Of a stretch of 64,000 nucleotides of DNA, positions 11,590-22,570 are shown piece after piece (position 1 is the first letter of the stretch; every line of letters begins with the position of its first letter). The stretch is taken from the NCBI GenBank assembly GCA_963693365.1, contig CAVNZM010000001.1, forward strand, positions 10,602,001 to 10,666,000, given 5' to 3'. The notes under the pieces are model-generated. The model saw only the letters and a program-made list of their open reading frames with translations, was not told the origin of the DNA and searched no databases. This stretch comes from Amoebidium appalachense. Lineage: Eukaryota > Ichthyosporea. The translations under genes were made by a program, and so were the position numbers.

Positions 11590-13146
11590 CTACTGGGAAC
11601 TTTTATGATGTTTTTTCTGGTGCGCTTTCCGGTTGGGGGAACTGGCGAACCTTTCACTGCATCCAGAAATGTCGCATACATACGGTTTCTCCTTCGTGTG
11701 TGTGCGCTTGTGAACGGTCAAATTGCTACGCGACTTGAACGACGCTAAACATCCCGTATATGTGCACTCATACAGCCTCTCACCCGTGTGGCTCTGCTCG
11801 CGTTGCTGGAAACTTAACACACGTCCCGGAGTAGTTTTTTATAGATTTGGTTGAAAAGGTCGAGTTGCACCCAGGATAGGTGCACTGGTGGGGTTTCTCC
11901 CCTTTGTGTGCCTGCTGGTGTCTAGCCAAGCTACCCGATTGCGCACAGCGAAACGTGCAACCATCAAACTGGCAAACGAAGGGTTTTTCTCCCGTGTGCG
12001 CGCAAGAATGATTCTGAAGAGTTATGTGTTGAGCGAATCTTGCACCACAGCCCGCCTCTGTGCAACGGAATAGCTTCTCCCGTGTGTGGGTCCGATCGTG
12101 CCTTGCCAAGGCGCTTGAATAGTCAGTAGAATATCTGCACCCGGTCACAGTATTCGCATTTGTATCTTCTACGCTGAGTGACACATTTTCGCTTTCCTAA
12201 TTTGGCACGGTACGCTTTGGGGGTTATCTTTTTTTCTCTGCCACTCTCGCTTAACTCATGGCCCCCCCTTTTTTCTGCGCTTTTCTCTGAAACTTCCTTC
12301 TTCTTGCTTCTCTTTTCCATGGGTCGGGTTTGATTTTCTGGCGCTTTGTTGGTAGGTGTTTGGCACGTTTGCGTTTCTTTCCTTTGGAGGGCGCCTGGCG
12401 TGATTCCCGTGTGGGTGATATAATTTCTGTCGATGTGTCTCTCGGTCCTGTGTGCGTGGCGGTTTCTATGACTGTCGCTGCTAACTCTGTGCCTGTTTCG
12501 TTCACCGTGACCTCGGGCTCCTCCTTCTTCAAGTTACATGTGCACGGGGTCTGTGTGGGGGGATGGGTACTGCAGGCTGAGCCAGTTGGGGCCTCCTCGA
12601 TTTCGGTTTTGAATGCCACATGTACATGTGGCTCGGACTTGCAAGTGCACGGCGGTGCACGTTGTGTGGTGAGGCGTGGGTTGGTGTGTGTGTTGCCTGC
12701 GTTAACCGTTGAATGTACGTGTGTAGTTCGCTCTCCTGTGTGTGTGGTGGTCCCTACAACTGTCGCTGCTAACTCTGTGCCTGTTTCATTCGAATTCACC
12801 GTGGCCTGAGGCTCTTCCTTCTTACAGGTGCACGGAGTATGGGTGGGGGGGTGGGTACTGCAGGTGACTGTGAGCTCGACTTCAGGTTTGACTGCCACAT
12901 GTGCATGTGGCTCGGACTTGCACGTGCACGTTACCGGTGGTGCACGTTGTGTGGTGGGGCGCGAGTTGTTGTGTGTGGTGCCTGTGTTAAACATATGCGT
13001 GTGTGCCAGGGTTGCCTCTGATTGATTTGGGAACATGTACATGGTTCTTGCGTGCCCCCTTCGTGTTTAACTGTAGGTTTTATCTTGCATGTGCACGGGC
13101 AGGGGGTGGTGTGTGTAGTGTGCTCTGTGGTCGACTGTGCGTTCAT
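11590..13146 (-). pseudogene. C2H2 zinc-finger protein gene, frameshifted
   Basis: Four successive minus-strand frames together encode one DNA-binding protein. The N-terminal part (to about 12320) is Thr/His/Pro-rich and contains two similar blocks of about 85 residues with CTCKSEPH and PCTCK motifs, then a strongly basic nuclear-localisation-like segment (GKKRKRAKHLPTKRQK). The C-terminal part has six fingers of the C-x4-C...H-x3-H type with TGEKP-like linkers, as in TFIIIA and related factors. Four are complete (LFRC..GC, FVCQ..GC, LYEC..GC, YVCD..GC) and two are broken. Frame changes lie near 13025, at a C7T6 run near 12260, near 12140 inside the first finger, and near 11835 inside the fourth. 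Homopolymer errors could explain the one at 12260, but the break at 11835 coincides with foreign sequence, so I favour a decaying gene. The start is uncertain (13146 or 13042). Confidence 0.78.
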
Positions 13147-13741
13147 TTTTGTGTTTAGCGCAAAATCTCAATCAGCGGGAGTGAGGGGTACTGGTACACG
13201 GTGTAGTGACTTAAACCGTGAATGATAAAGTGGCCTAGTAAATGTTTGAATGACAGTGTGAAACCTCTCTTAGTGACCTGATAAAACAAAATTTTCCCTC
13301 ACAGTGCAAAACGTTTGAAAACTCTGTTCAATTGAAAACCATCTAGAAAGAATCGTGCAGAGAGTAGGAGGAAATTTTTTTCTCTTGACTGGGATTTATT
13401 GATCCGTGGTCCAGTGGATATGAAGGCAACGTGCAGCCACAGGCTACATGAGGAAATTTGAAAGGGGAAAAGTAGTAAAAAGTCCGTTCAAAATGAGCCC
13501 GTTTAAAGCTTGCACAATGCATATGCCAGTGATTTATTGTGGCAACGGGATTCATTGCAAAATATCGTGTTGCACTGCTGTCAGGTGATTTGTACCGTCA
13601 TTAGCAAAATGCAATGATGATGCATCGATCATGGCCGGCCACGTTACATACACACACGTGTACATGTCACGTGTACGGGGGTGCGCCCATATATGAAGCT
13701 GCCTGAAGTACTAACAGATCATGGTCCGGCACAAACAAAAA
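13147..13741. other. 5' flank of the zinc-finger gene, nothing further seen
   Basis: No TATA box is evident on the minus strand. No exon or known repeat could be supported here. Confidence 0.4.
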
Positions 13742-13850
13742 CAAAACAAAAAGAGAAACAAGGGTGATTAAACTATTCAGCTGAAGCCTATAGCTGTAAG
13801 AGGACTAAATCATGCATTGTATGTTTGAAGCTCGATATGTTTTTTGGAAG
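13742..13850 (+). repeat. Dispersed repeat, partner of 9731-9845
   Basis: The second copy of the ~110-bp diverged element described at 9731. It is followed within 30 bp by a GGT-repeat and a G-run. Confidence 0.55.
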
Positions 13851-13867
13851 TGAACCCCGGCCCCCCG

Positions 13868-13928
13868 GGGTGGTGGCGGTGGTGGTGGTGGTGGTGATGA
13901 TGGTGGTGGTGGTGGTGGTGGTGGTGGT

Positions 13929-13971
<43 letters not shown>
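13868..13971 (+). repeat. (GGT)n passing into poly-G
   Basis: A trinucleotide GGT/GAT tract of about 60 bp runs straight into about 42 G residues. This suggests the G-run grew from the triplet repeat by loss of T. Confidence 0.92.
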
Positions 13972-13972
<1 letters not shown>

Positions 13973-14339
13973 CTGCTTTCTGTCTGTGTACGTGTATGAG
14001 CGTTACGCTCAAGTCTAGTCATGTTCGTAGAGCATATACACCAGATGTTGAACCGACTAACCGGAAGTATGCACATCTGGCTCGTAGTTTAAATAGTAAC
14101 ATTCCTGCTTTTTTATTTACTTTAAATTTTATTCGTACTTTTCTAGTAGTTTCACAAAAACTTTTTTTTGCGTGCCAAACCTTCCCGCCCAAATTTCCAT
14201 ATTTGGCCTATCGCTGCAATCGCGCGCGACTTATTGGTGCATGCGAAAATATTTTTGAGATTGCGATATTCTTGCTTTTTCAGTAGTTTTATATACCCAT
14301 CCCAATATATATATATATATATGGCCAAAATTCTCAGCT

Positions 14340-14705
14340 CATTGGCAGAGTCAACCTTTCTCGAGCAGAATTGTTCTGCAAAACGCAGAATTATGCAGAA
14401 TTAATCTGCTAAGCCAGAATTATTCTGCTCAAAAGCAGAATTGTCGTGAAAACAGCAGAATTATTCTGCTAAGAGCAATTTTTTTCTAATTAAAGCAGGT
14501 TAATCCTGCTGCCGGGAGAAGAATAATTCTGCTCTTTGCAGAACAATTCTGTTAAAGGCCGAAATATTCGGCTAAGAGCAGCAGAATCATTCTGCTTTTT
14601 GCAGAGTGATTCTAATTGAGCAGAATAATTCTGCCCTTATCTGCTTTATTAGAATAATTCAGCTTTTAGCAGAATAACTCTGCTCGGAGTAAGTTGACTC
14701 TGCCG
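14340..14705 (+). repeat. Array of ~13 short palindromes (GCAGAATNATTCTGC)
   Basis: Imperfect inverted repeats of 14-17 bp follow one another every 20-40 bp. Each half-site is AGCAGAAT or its complement ATTCTGCT. Examples are at about 14360, 14410, 14451, 14527, 14541, 14561 (a variant CGAAATATTCGG), 14578, 14617, 14647 and 14664. Spacers differ in length and sequence, so this is not a simple head-to-tail satellite: the palindrome is kept and the spacers vary. No open frame or promoter explains it. Confidence 0.85.
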
Positions 14706-14775
14706 ATGTGGTTGGGTTCTACTTGACCACTAGCATATTCTTATTGGCGGGTATTCCTAATGGCAGGCATCATCG

Positions 14776-14855
14776 GTGTGTGTGTGTGTGTGTGTGTGTG
14801 TATGGGTGTGTGTGTGTGTGGGTGTGTGTGTGTGTGTGTGAAAGGGTGAATGTGT

Positions 14856-14903
<48 letters not shown>

Positions 14904-15300
14904 ATGCGTGCCAACCTTTGTGTGGGTATGCATGCCTGTATGTGTGTGTGCATGCCTGTGTGTGTGTGTGCGTGTGCGTGTGCGTGTGCGTCTGCGTGTG
15001 CTTGTGCTTGTGCTTGTGCTTGTGCTTGTGCTTGTGCTTGTGCTTGTGCTTGTGCTTGTGCTTGTGCTTGTGCTTGTGCCTGTGCGCGTGCGCGCGTGAG
15101 CGTATCACAGTGTGTGCGCATATATGTGCCGGTTGACTGTGCGTGTGTGGGTGTGTGCGTGTGTGTGCCTGTGTGTGTGCGCACGCATGTGCGTGCCGTG
15201 TGCGAAAGAGAGAGAGAGTGTGTGTGTGCCTGTGCCTGCGTGTGGGTGCATGTGCATGTATGTGTGTGCATGCGCGCGCAGCGCGTGTGTGTCTGTATTA
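14776..15300 (+). repeat. GT-rich tract with (CTTGTG)n hexamer core
   Basis: GT dinucleotides at 14776-14960 and 15130-15290 flank about 13 perfect CTTGTG hexamers at 14999-15077. Confidence 0.92.
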
Positions 15301-16253
15301 ATGTGGTGTTTTTTGTTGGCTATCCCGGCCCCCATGGCGATCCCCTCCCCACCACCTCCCACCACCACCACCACCACAACCCCCGCACTCAAATACACAC
15401 AAAATAAACGAACAAGCACCCGCAGACGCTTTCTCACATCGACCCACACATCACGCCAACACTTTTACTATCAGATGGCTACCTATGAAATAATGTTCTG
15501 ATCATACTATTCAGTATCATAATTTCAAATTTAAAGATTCAGGTCGGCTATCCATTAAAAACCATCAAAACCCCACATGCAGTACGAATACAAATGCTGC
15601 CGGGTTTTGGTGGACCTAAAGAATACTTATATATCATAATGATTTTTATGCCGTTGCCCTTTTTCGGCTGCTGGAGTAATATGAATATGTACAGCACCCA
15701 TATGGTGATATGAATACTTACGTTGCAATCATATGCTGAATCACTAATCATGCACCCAACCCCAGTATTCCACGCTCCGTATACAGATCTAATCATAGAA
15801 ACACTATAGCGGTTATCATGAATTCGAAAGGTGCTCTATTATTAGCACGAAATCGAAATCACGTGCATCAGCATAGCGATTATGGGGAGGGGGACCCCTT
15901 CACTCACTATGTGCTCTCGTATATTACCTTCCCCATGTTATTCTCCCTATTAACCTAGCACAGGAGTGAATGATGGGTGTCGATAAAAAAATTTATTGGA
16001 TGGGTAAGTGCGACACACAAGGTGCTACACATGATATCGATCTGTAAGAATATATCATGGCTAAACACAAAAGGCATCGTGCAATGCCGCAGTCGTAGAG
16101 CCCCCAAAACAGTACCACAAGAAAAAACATATGGGTATAACACAGTAACACACACTGTTATTCCCATCATCAACCTAAACCACAACTTGCGAATGATCCA
16201 CTGATTACATCGCACACAAAATAAACGAAAATTAAAATAAAACAAAATTATAG
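15301..16253. other. 3' flank of the K+ channel gene, no other gene seen
   Basis: Mostly AT-rich, with short open frames that show no domain or splice logic. The AT-rich bases just below 16253 are the likely 3' untranslated region of the channel gene. Confidence 0.45.
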
Positions 16254-16579
16254 CTAAACACCCTCACCCACAGTAAGATTAGGTGCGCTTCTAGGTACCG
16301 CCAAAGTAGTAGATGCAGAACCCCCGGAAACGCTCCCCGATGGTCGCGATGGTCTAGGGCTCTTGAAACCCCTTCTAATCGACGTTCGGGTGTTGTTGAA
16401 TCGCGCAAATGGGCTGCGTGGTACGCGGCTAATGGATTGGTTGGAGGAGGTGAGGAGGGCCAATAGACGTATCTGCTCTCTCTCTTTGGCCTTTTGGCGG
16501 TTGCGGATCACCTGTAGTTCCTTGAGACACTCGTGCAGCCGCTGTGTGTGTGTGTGTACGTGTTTGTGTGTGTGTGGGT

Positions 16580-16610
<31 letters not shown>

Positions 16611-18756
16611 GGGGAGGGGGAGGGGAGGAGGAGAGGGGAAGGGGAAGGTAGGGGTGGGTAGAGGTTTGGGGGGAGGTGGGGGCGAGAGAGGGGACGGGGG
16701 AGGAGGGCTTTGTGTGTAGGTATGTGCAAGCAAGCGGGTTTAAACGTGTGTGTGCATGCGTGTGTGCGTGAACGTGTGTGTTTGGGTGCACGTGTGGGAA
16801 GGGAAGGGGGAGAGAGAGAAAGAGAGAGAGAGAAGGGGGGGGGGGGGGGAGGGGGGGGGGGAGGGGGGGTATGGTGGGGCAGCGACGGGTGGGGGGGGGG
16901 GAGCAATGTGGGTGATTGTGTAGAAACAGGCATGGGGAGAAGAGGAACAGCAGGGAGTAAAATAAAGGAAGATGTTAGATCTCTTGGTCCAAGTGTTGCT
17001 AATCATCAAACCTCCTAACAATTGTGCCGAATGGGGGGGTTTTTCCGAAAGTGGTGTTCTATATAGGTGGGGTCCCATACACGTAGAATTCAAATTCACA
17101 TGTGATCAGGAGACTTCCTCCATTTAGCCTCCATATAAACGACGGAAAATTGGGCTTTGCCCATGCAGTTCGTTGTTTTACAAATACCCCCCTCTCCCTC
17201 CTGCCCCTGTATGTGCAGATGATGTAGTTTTAGATGCAGATGTGTTTTTGTGTGCAAGTGTGTCTAACGAGACACAGGCTTACCGGGGGGAAAGGGGGGG
17301 GGGGGGGGGGGGGGGGGGGGAGGGAGGGGGGAGAGGGGGAGGGGGTGATGTATGCGTTAGAGGGTTGGAAATATGGAGGAGACAACAACGAGCATCAACA
17401 AAACGTCACAAAAGTGAGACGGGAGGGGGGGAGGTTCCCTTCTCCAAATCCCGACAGCAAAACAAAACAGGGATCCATATTTGCCGTTAGCAACATAAGG
17501 GTACCCAACCGAGATATTTTCGAATCTTCGAAACACGGGGGAAAAAAAAAAATCACCCACCGGGCAGTACCGTTGAAAACCACACAAATACCCTTCTACT
17601 CGGACGCCTGTGCGCACACAGACACACCAACCCATCCACACACTGCCCCACACCTGCACCCCATTCCATTCAAACACACACACACACACACGCACACACC
17701 GATTTACCTCTCTCCCCGGCGAACCACACAAGCTCATGTCTCCATGGGCATGCACACACAAATCGACCCCCTCCCCCCCCCCCCCCCTCCCCCTCCCCCC
17801 CTTCCCTCCCCCCCCTCCCCCCTCCCCCCCCCCCAAAAAAAGAAAACCACTACCACCACCACCAGCACACACACACACACAACCATACACACACCTACAC
17901 CCCAATTACTCACCGACACAGCCACAAAACACACAAACACACAAACACGCACAAACACAACACACACACACTCTCAAGCACAGCCAGAGAGAGTGAAAAA
18001 ACGACAGAAGACAGAGACAGAATCATAAATCGATAGAGACAAAAAGATAAAATATAAATTAGCAAGACCAAAAAAAACTTTTACAGACAGGGAACGAGTC
18101 CACCCTCACGCATGCACCTACCCCGAGTGTATTTGTATCATTCTCATTCTCCAGCTAGAGCGGGTGGCATAAAAGATAAAGAGGCAGAGACACACACAGA
18201 CATTGATAGGGAAGAGATAAAAGGATGAAATATCAAAACCAGAAAGGAAAAAAAAAAAGAAAGAAAGACACTCTTGCACATGCACCTACACCTACCCCGA
18301 GTGTGTTTGTATCATCCTCATCTTCCATTGTAGTTGCCGGTGCATTTGTGGCCGTGGCCGTCATCTTGCTCCGGTTGTAATCGTTCACTGCTTCTAAAAA
18401 GGCCTGACCAAGCACGGTCACAGGAAAAGCAATCACCACCAGCGCTGCAATCATAGTCAGCGTGGCTACCAGCCGCCCTAGAAGTGTCTTGGGGAACATG
18501 TCTCCGTACCCCACTGTGTATGTGTGTGTGTGTGTGAGGGGAGACAGGGGAGGGGGTGGGCGGTGGGGAGGGAGGGGGGTTTGATGGCGCGGGGCGGGGG
18601 GGGGGGGGGGGGGGGGGGGGAGGCACTGTGTAAGCGTGTGTGTGTGTGTGGGGGGGGGGGTAGGGAGGGAGGACGTGTGTGTGTGGGGAGGAGGAAGGGA
18701 CTGGGGAAAGGATGTGTGTGTGTGTGTGTGTGTGTTGGTGTGTGTGCGCGCGCGCC

Positions 18757-18816
<60 letters not shown>

Positions 18817-19849
18817 CGTTTGTGTATATTGTGTGTGTGTGCACTGGTGTGTGCTGTGCATGTGTGGATGTGTGTGTGCATACACGGTGTGGTGTGTGTG
18901 TGTGTGTGTGTATGGCCATGTGTTTGTGCCTGTATGTGCATGTGTGTGTGTGGCTGGTGGTGGTTAGAACGAACTTAGCAGAATTAAGTATCAAGATACA
19001 CTCCGATACCGACGGTGCAGAGTACAAGATGACATGTGAAAAAAAGAAAAAAAGGGTATTGGGGGGGGGGGGGGGGGGGGGGGGGAGGAGGGGGTAGGGA
19101 GGAGGGTGTGAGGATCGGAGGGGAAGGGGGGAGGGGGGGGGGGGGGGGGGAGCGGGGGGCTCAAAAAAGAGAACAGGAGAGGCCTTGTACCAGTGTGGGT
19201 TCATGGTGGGTTTGGGGGAAAAGGTTGGGGGGGGGGGGGGGGGGGAAGGGGGAACGAGCGGGAGGAAGAGGGGGAGGTGAAAAGAGGGTCGGAAGGGCCC
19301 AGGGGAGGGGGGTGGAGGTGGCGCAGGCGGGGGGGGGGGGGGGGGGGGGGCTATGTGTTGTGCGTTAATGTTTGTCGCGTGCTGTCAGGGCCCGTTGCAT
19401 GTTAAAATGTTCGTTTGCTTTTTCCTTTTTTAATTTTCATTTCTTTCATTTCTTCCTTTTACTTTTGCTTTTGGTGGGGCAGCGACCGGCGGGGAAGGCG
19501 GTTGGGGGGGGGGGGGGGGGGGGGGAGGGGGGGGGGAGGGGGATTGGGGTGGGGGGAGGAGAGAAGCAGAAAGGGAGAGACTCCAGCGTAAACTTATGCG
19601 TTTGGAGGTGATGTTTTTATGATGTCAAACATGTCCCGGGGCCCCTATTTGCATCTCAGTGTCCCTCAGTTTGGAGCGTTGCAGATACACACAAGCACTA
19701 ACACGGACCCAATCACAAGCCACAAACACAGTACTCAACCAATTACGCACTGGGTTACCATAGCAACTGCATAACTCCAATCACGTGATCCGCCATCACA
19801 ACGACACCCTACAAGCAAACACACACGACAAAAACCCCCTCTCCCCCTC

Positions 19850-19899
<50 letters not shown>

Positions 19900-22509
19900 A
19901 CACACACACACGGTCAATCAGCCCGAGCACACCAAACATACACACACCACACACCCACAACCCCTACACACCAACCATTCAGGTGCCTCGTTTCCATTAC
20001 ATCTTCATACCTGTCCACACCGTCCACACCCCGCACCCACAACAACCCGCAACAACCAATCACGCCCCCCGATTCCATAGCGACCACATTCCTGTGGACA
20101 GTGTCCAAACCCACAACAACCAATCACACGTCTCGCTTCCTTAGCAACCACATACCTGTGGACAGCGTGACGATGCACCACCACATGGCACTTGGTATGT
20201 TCTGGAACTCCGTTATCCCATCCATGCTCTTGAAATCCACCCCGCTGGAATACCGCCATTTCCCTTCTTCGTTGTTGCAGTAAAGCGTCTCAGCGGTGAA
20301 CATGAGCGTGCTGAAAAACACAACAAGAAGACCCACGACAAACCCAAGGAAAGCTGTGGTTGTGCGTGTGGGTTGGGGGGTGGTTATGGGTGGGTGGGTG
20401 GGTGGGGTAGGTGGGGGGGGTGGGGGGGGAAGGGGGGAGGATGGGGGGGGAGGAGGAGGGGGTGGGGTGGGGTGGGAAGGGGGGGGGGGGGGGGGGGTGG
20501 AATGAAGGGAAGGAGAGTGAGAGAGACGGAGAAAGGGGGAGAGAGAACGTGGGTGGGGGGGTAGAGGGGATGGGTCGTTTGTGTGTGCATCCGGAGAGGA
20601 GGGAAGAAGTTTGGGGGGGGGGGGGGGGGGGGGGGGGGTGGGGGGGAGGGGGGGGGTGATGTATGCGTTACAGAGTTGGAAATATAGAAGAGACAACAAC
20701 GAGCAACAACAAAACGGGGGGGGGGGGGGGGGGGAAGGGGGGGGGAAGAAAGAGGGGTAAAGTAGAAGGGTTAGATGTTGTGTTAGCATGCGGGGAAAGT
20801 GTAACGAATGTCGCTTCTACTCCCCCCCCCCCCCCCTCCCCCCCCAAACCACCACCACCACATCTCCCCTGATCCCCTGACCCCTCTCCTGAAACACTCC
20901 TTCCATCCACCCACCAACCCGTCTTTCCCTCGAAATTCAGGGGGGCATAGATGCTAAAATGTGCTAGAGTACTACATATTCCATCAACCAAGTTGAAAGC
21001 TTGAACATACGTGTAAAGAAAAGTCATAAACATGCATCCGTATCTCGACCGGAACCATGAAACCGAAGAGCACACAGGCCAAACGCAGCATGTACCAGCA
21101 GTATATGTGGAGGGCAGGCACAGAAAACAGACACAAACGAAAAACAGTTTGGCAAAAACAGTTTGGAAGTTGTGGGTGAATGTTTGTGTGTTTTGTTTGG
21201 TTCTTTGCCCTTTAATTCTATCTCTCCAGGTGCTGTCGACACACGTCGATCTCTTATCTGTCTTTGCAGTGTGTGTGTGTGTGCGTGTGCGTGTCTCTCT
21301 CTCTCCGTGTCTGTGTGTGTGTGTTTCCGTGTATCTCTCTCTCTCTGTGTGTGCGTGTGTGTGTGCGCGCGCGAGGACATAAAAACATCCACGGATTGCA
21401 TGTACTGTGTGTGTGTATGTGCGTGTGTGTGCGTACATAGGTGCATGCGAAAATGTGTGTGTGTGAGTGCATGTGTGTGTGTGTGTGTGTGCGTGTGTGT
21501 GTGTGTGTGGTTGATGTGTGTGCATGGCCACACGTGCACATGCATAAATGTGTGTGTGTGTGCGTGTGTGGGTGCGCGCATATGCGCGCACGTGTGTATG
21601 TGCTCTTACTGGTGGTAATGTTTATGGTCGTGTTTTTGATCGTAGAAGGTTGGGGTGTTGGGGTGTGTGGAGGTTTTTTATTTTTCTTGGGGGGGGGGGG
21701 GGGGGGAGGGGAGGGGGGGAGGGGGGGGGGGGGGAGGGGGGGGGGGAGGGGGGGTTGAATGCGGAACACGGTACGAAGTACACATACACGATGAGAAGCA
21801 TGGTGCAGGACACATGCAAAGGCAAACATTCAAGTATGCAACATAAGCCATGCGCACAGTATGCGTCGGGAGGTAGTTGTGGTGTTGGTCGTGGTGGTGG
21901 TGTGTGGTTGTGGTTTGTGTGCATGTGTGTAGGGGCTGGAGGGGGGAGGGGGGAGGGCACATGCAGCAAAGGCAGAAAGACAAGCAACAGAGAGAAGTCT
22001 TTCTGACAACAACACTCAAACCAGAAAAATAGCCTCACACCACGAGCACTGAGGAAATATTAAATGTAAGTTGAAGGGGAGATGGAGGGGAGAGGAGAGG
22101 GGGGGCAAGGGTGGAAGGGGAAAGTATGCATGAGAGGATGGAAAACTCGGAGGTAAGACTGGAAGAACGAGATAGAAACACCATCCAGAAACCAAGAAAA
22201 TGCGCACGAAACAGACAATTGCACAGGCCGCACCATCAAGAGGTCTAAGAGTGGGGGAGGGGGAGGGAGGGAGGGAGAGGAAGAAGGGATTGGGGGGGAG
22301 GGAGGAGGGAGAGGGGGAGGGAGGGGAGATTGGTAAGAGGGGGGAGAGGGATGGGGGGGCGCTGATGGGGGGGAAGGGATGGGGCTGATGTATGTATAAG
22401 GGGTTGAAGCTATGGAGGAGGAGACATCAAAATACAACACAAAACGTTACAAAAGCACAAAAACCAGAAATCAAACCAAACCTCAAAAAGAGGTGAAGAG
22501 GGGGAGGGG

Positions 22510-22570
<61 letters not shown>

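Larger units (their letters stand above)
16542..18295 (-). other. K+ channel intron 3
   Basis: The donor GTAGGT follows the GGG codon at 18298-18296. The acceptor is a CA-rich tract ending in CAG just before 16541. The intron holds G-runs near 16580-16625, 16840-16870 and 17287-17345, a CA-rich stretch at 17610-17960, a family-2 dispersed repeat at 17340-17425, and a tandem copy of the exon-3 end (see 18122-18154). Confidence 0.88.

Noticed and set aside
20668-21591. A 307-codon frame inside channel intron 1
   Set aside because: It is composed of CA-tract translation and low-complexity Pro; the spliced channel model needs this stretch as intron.
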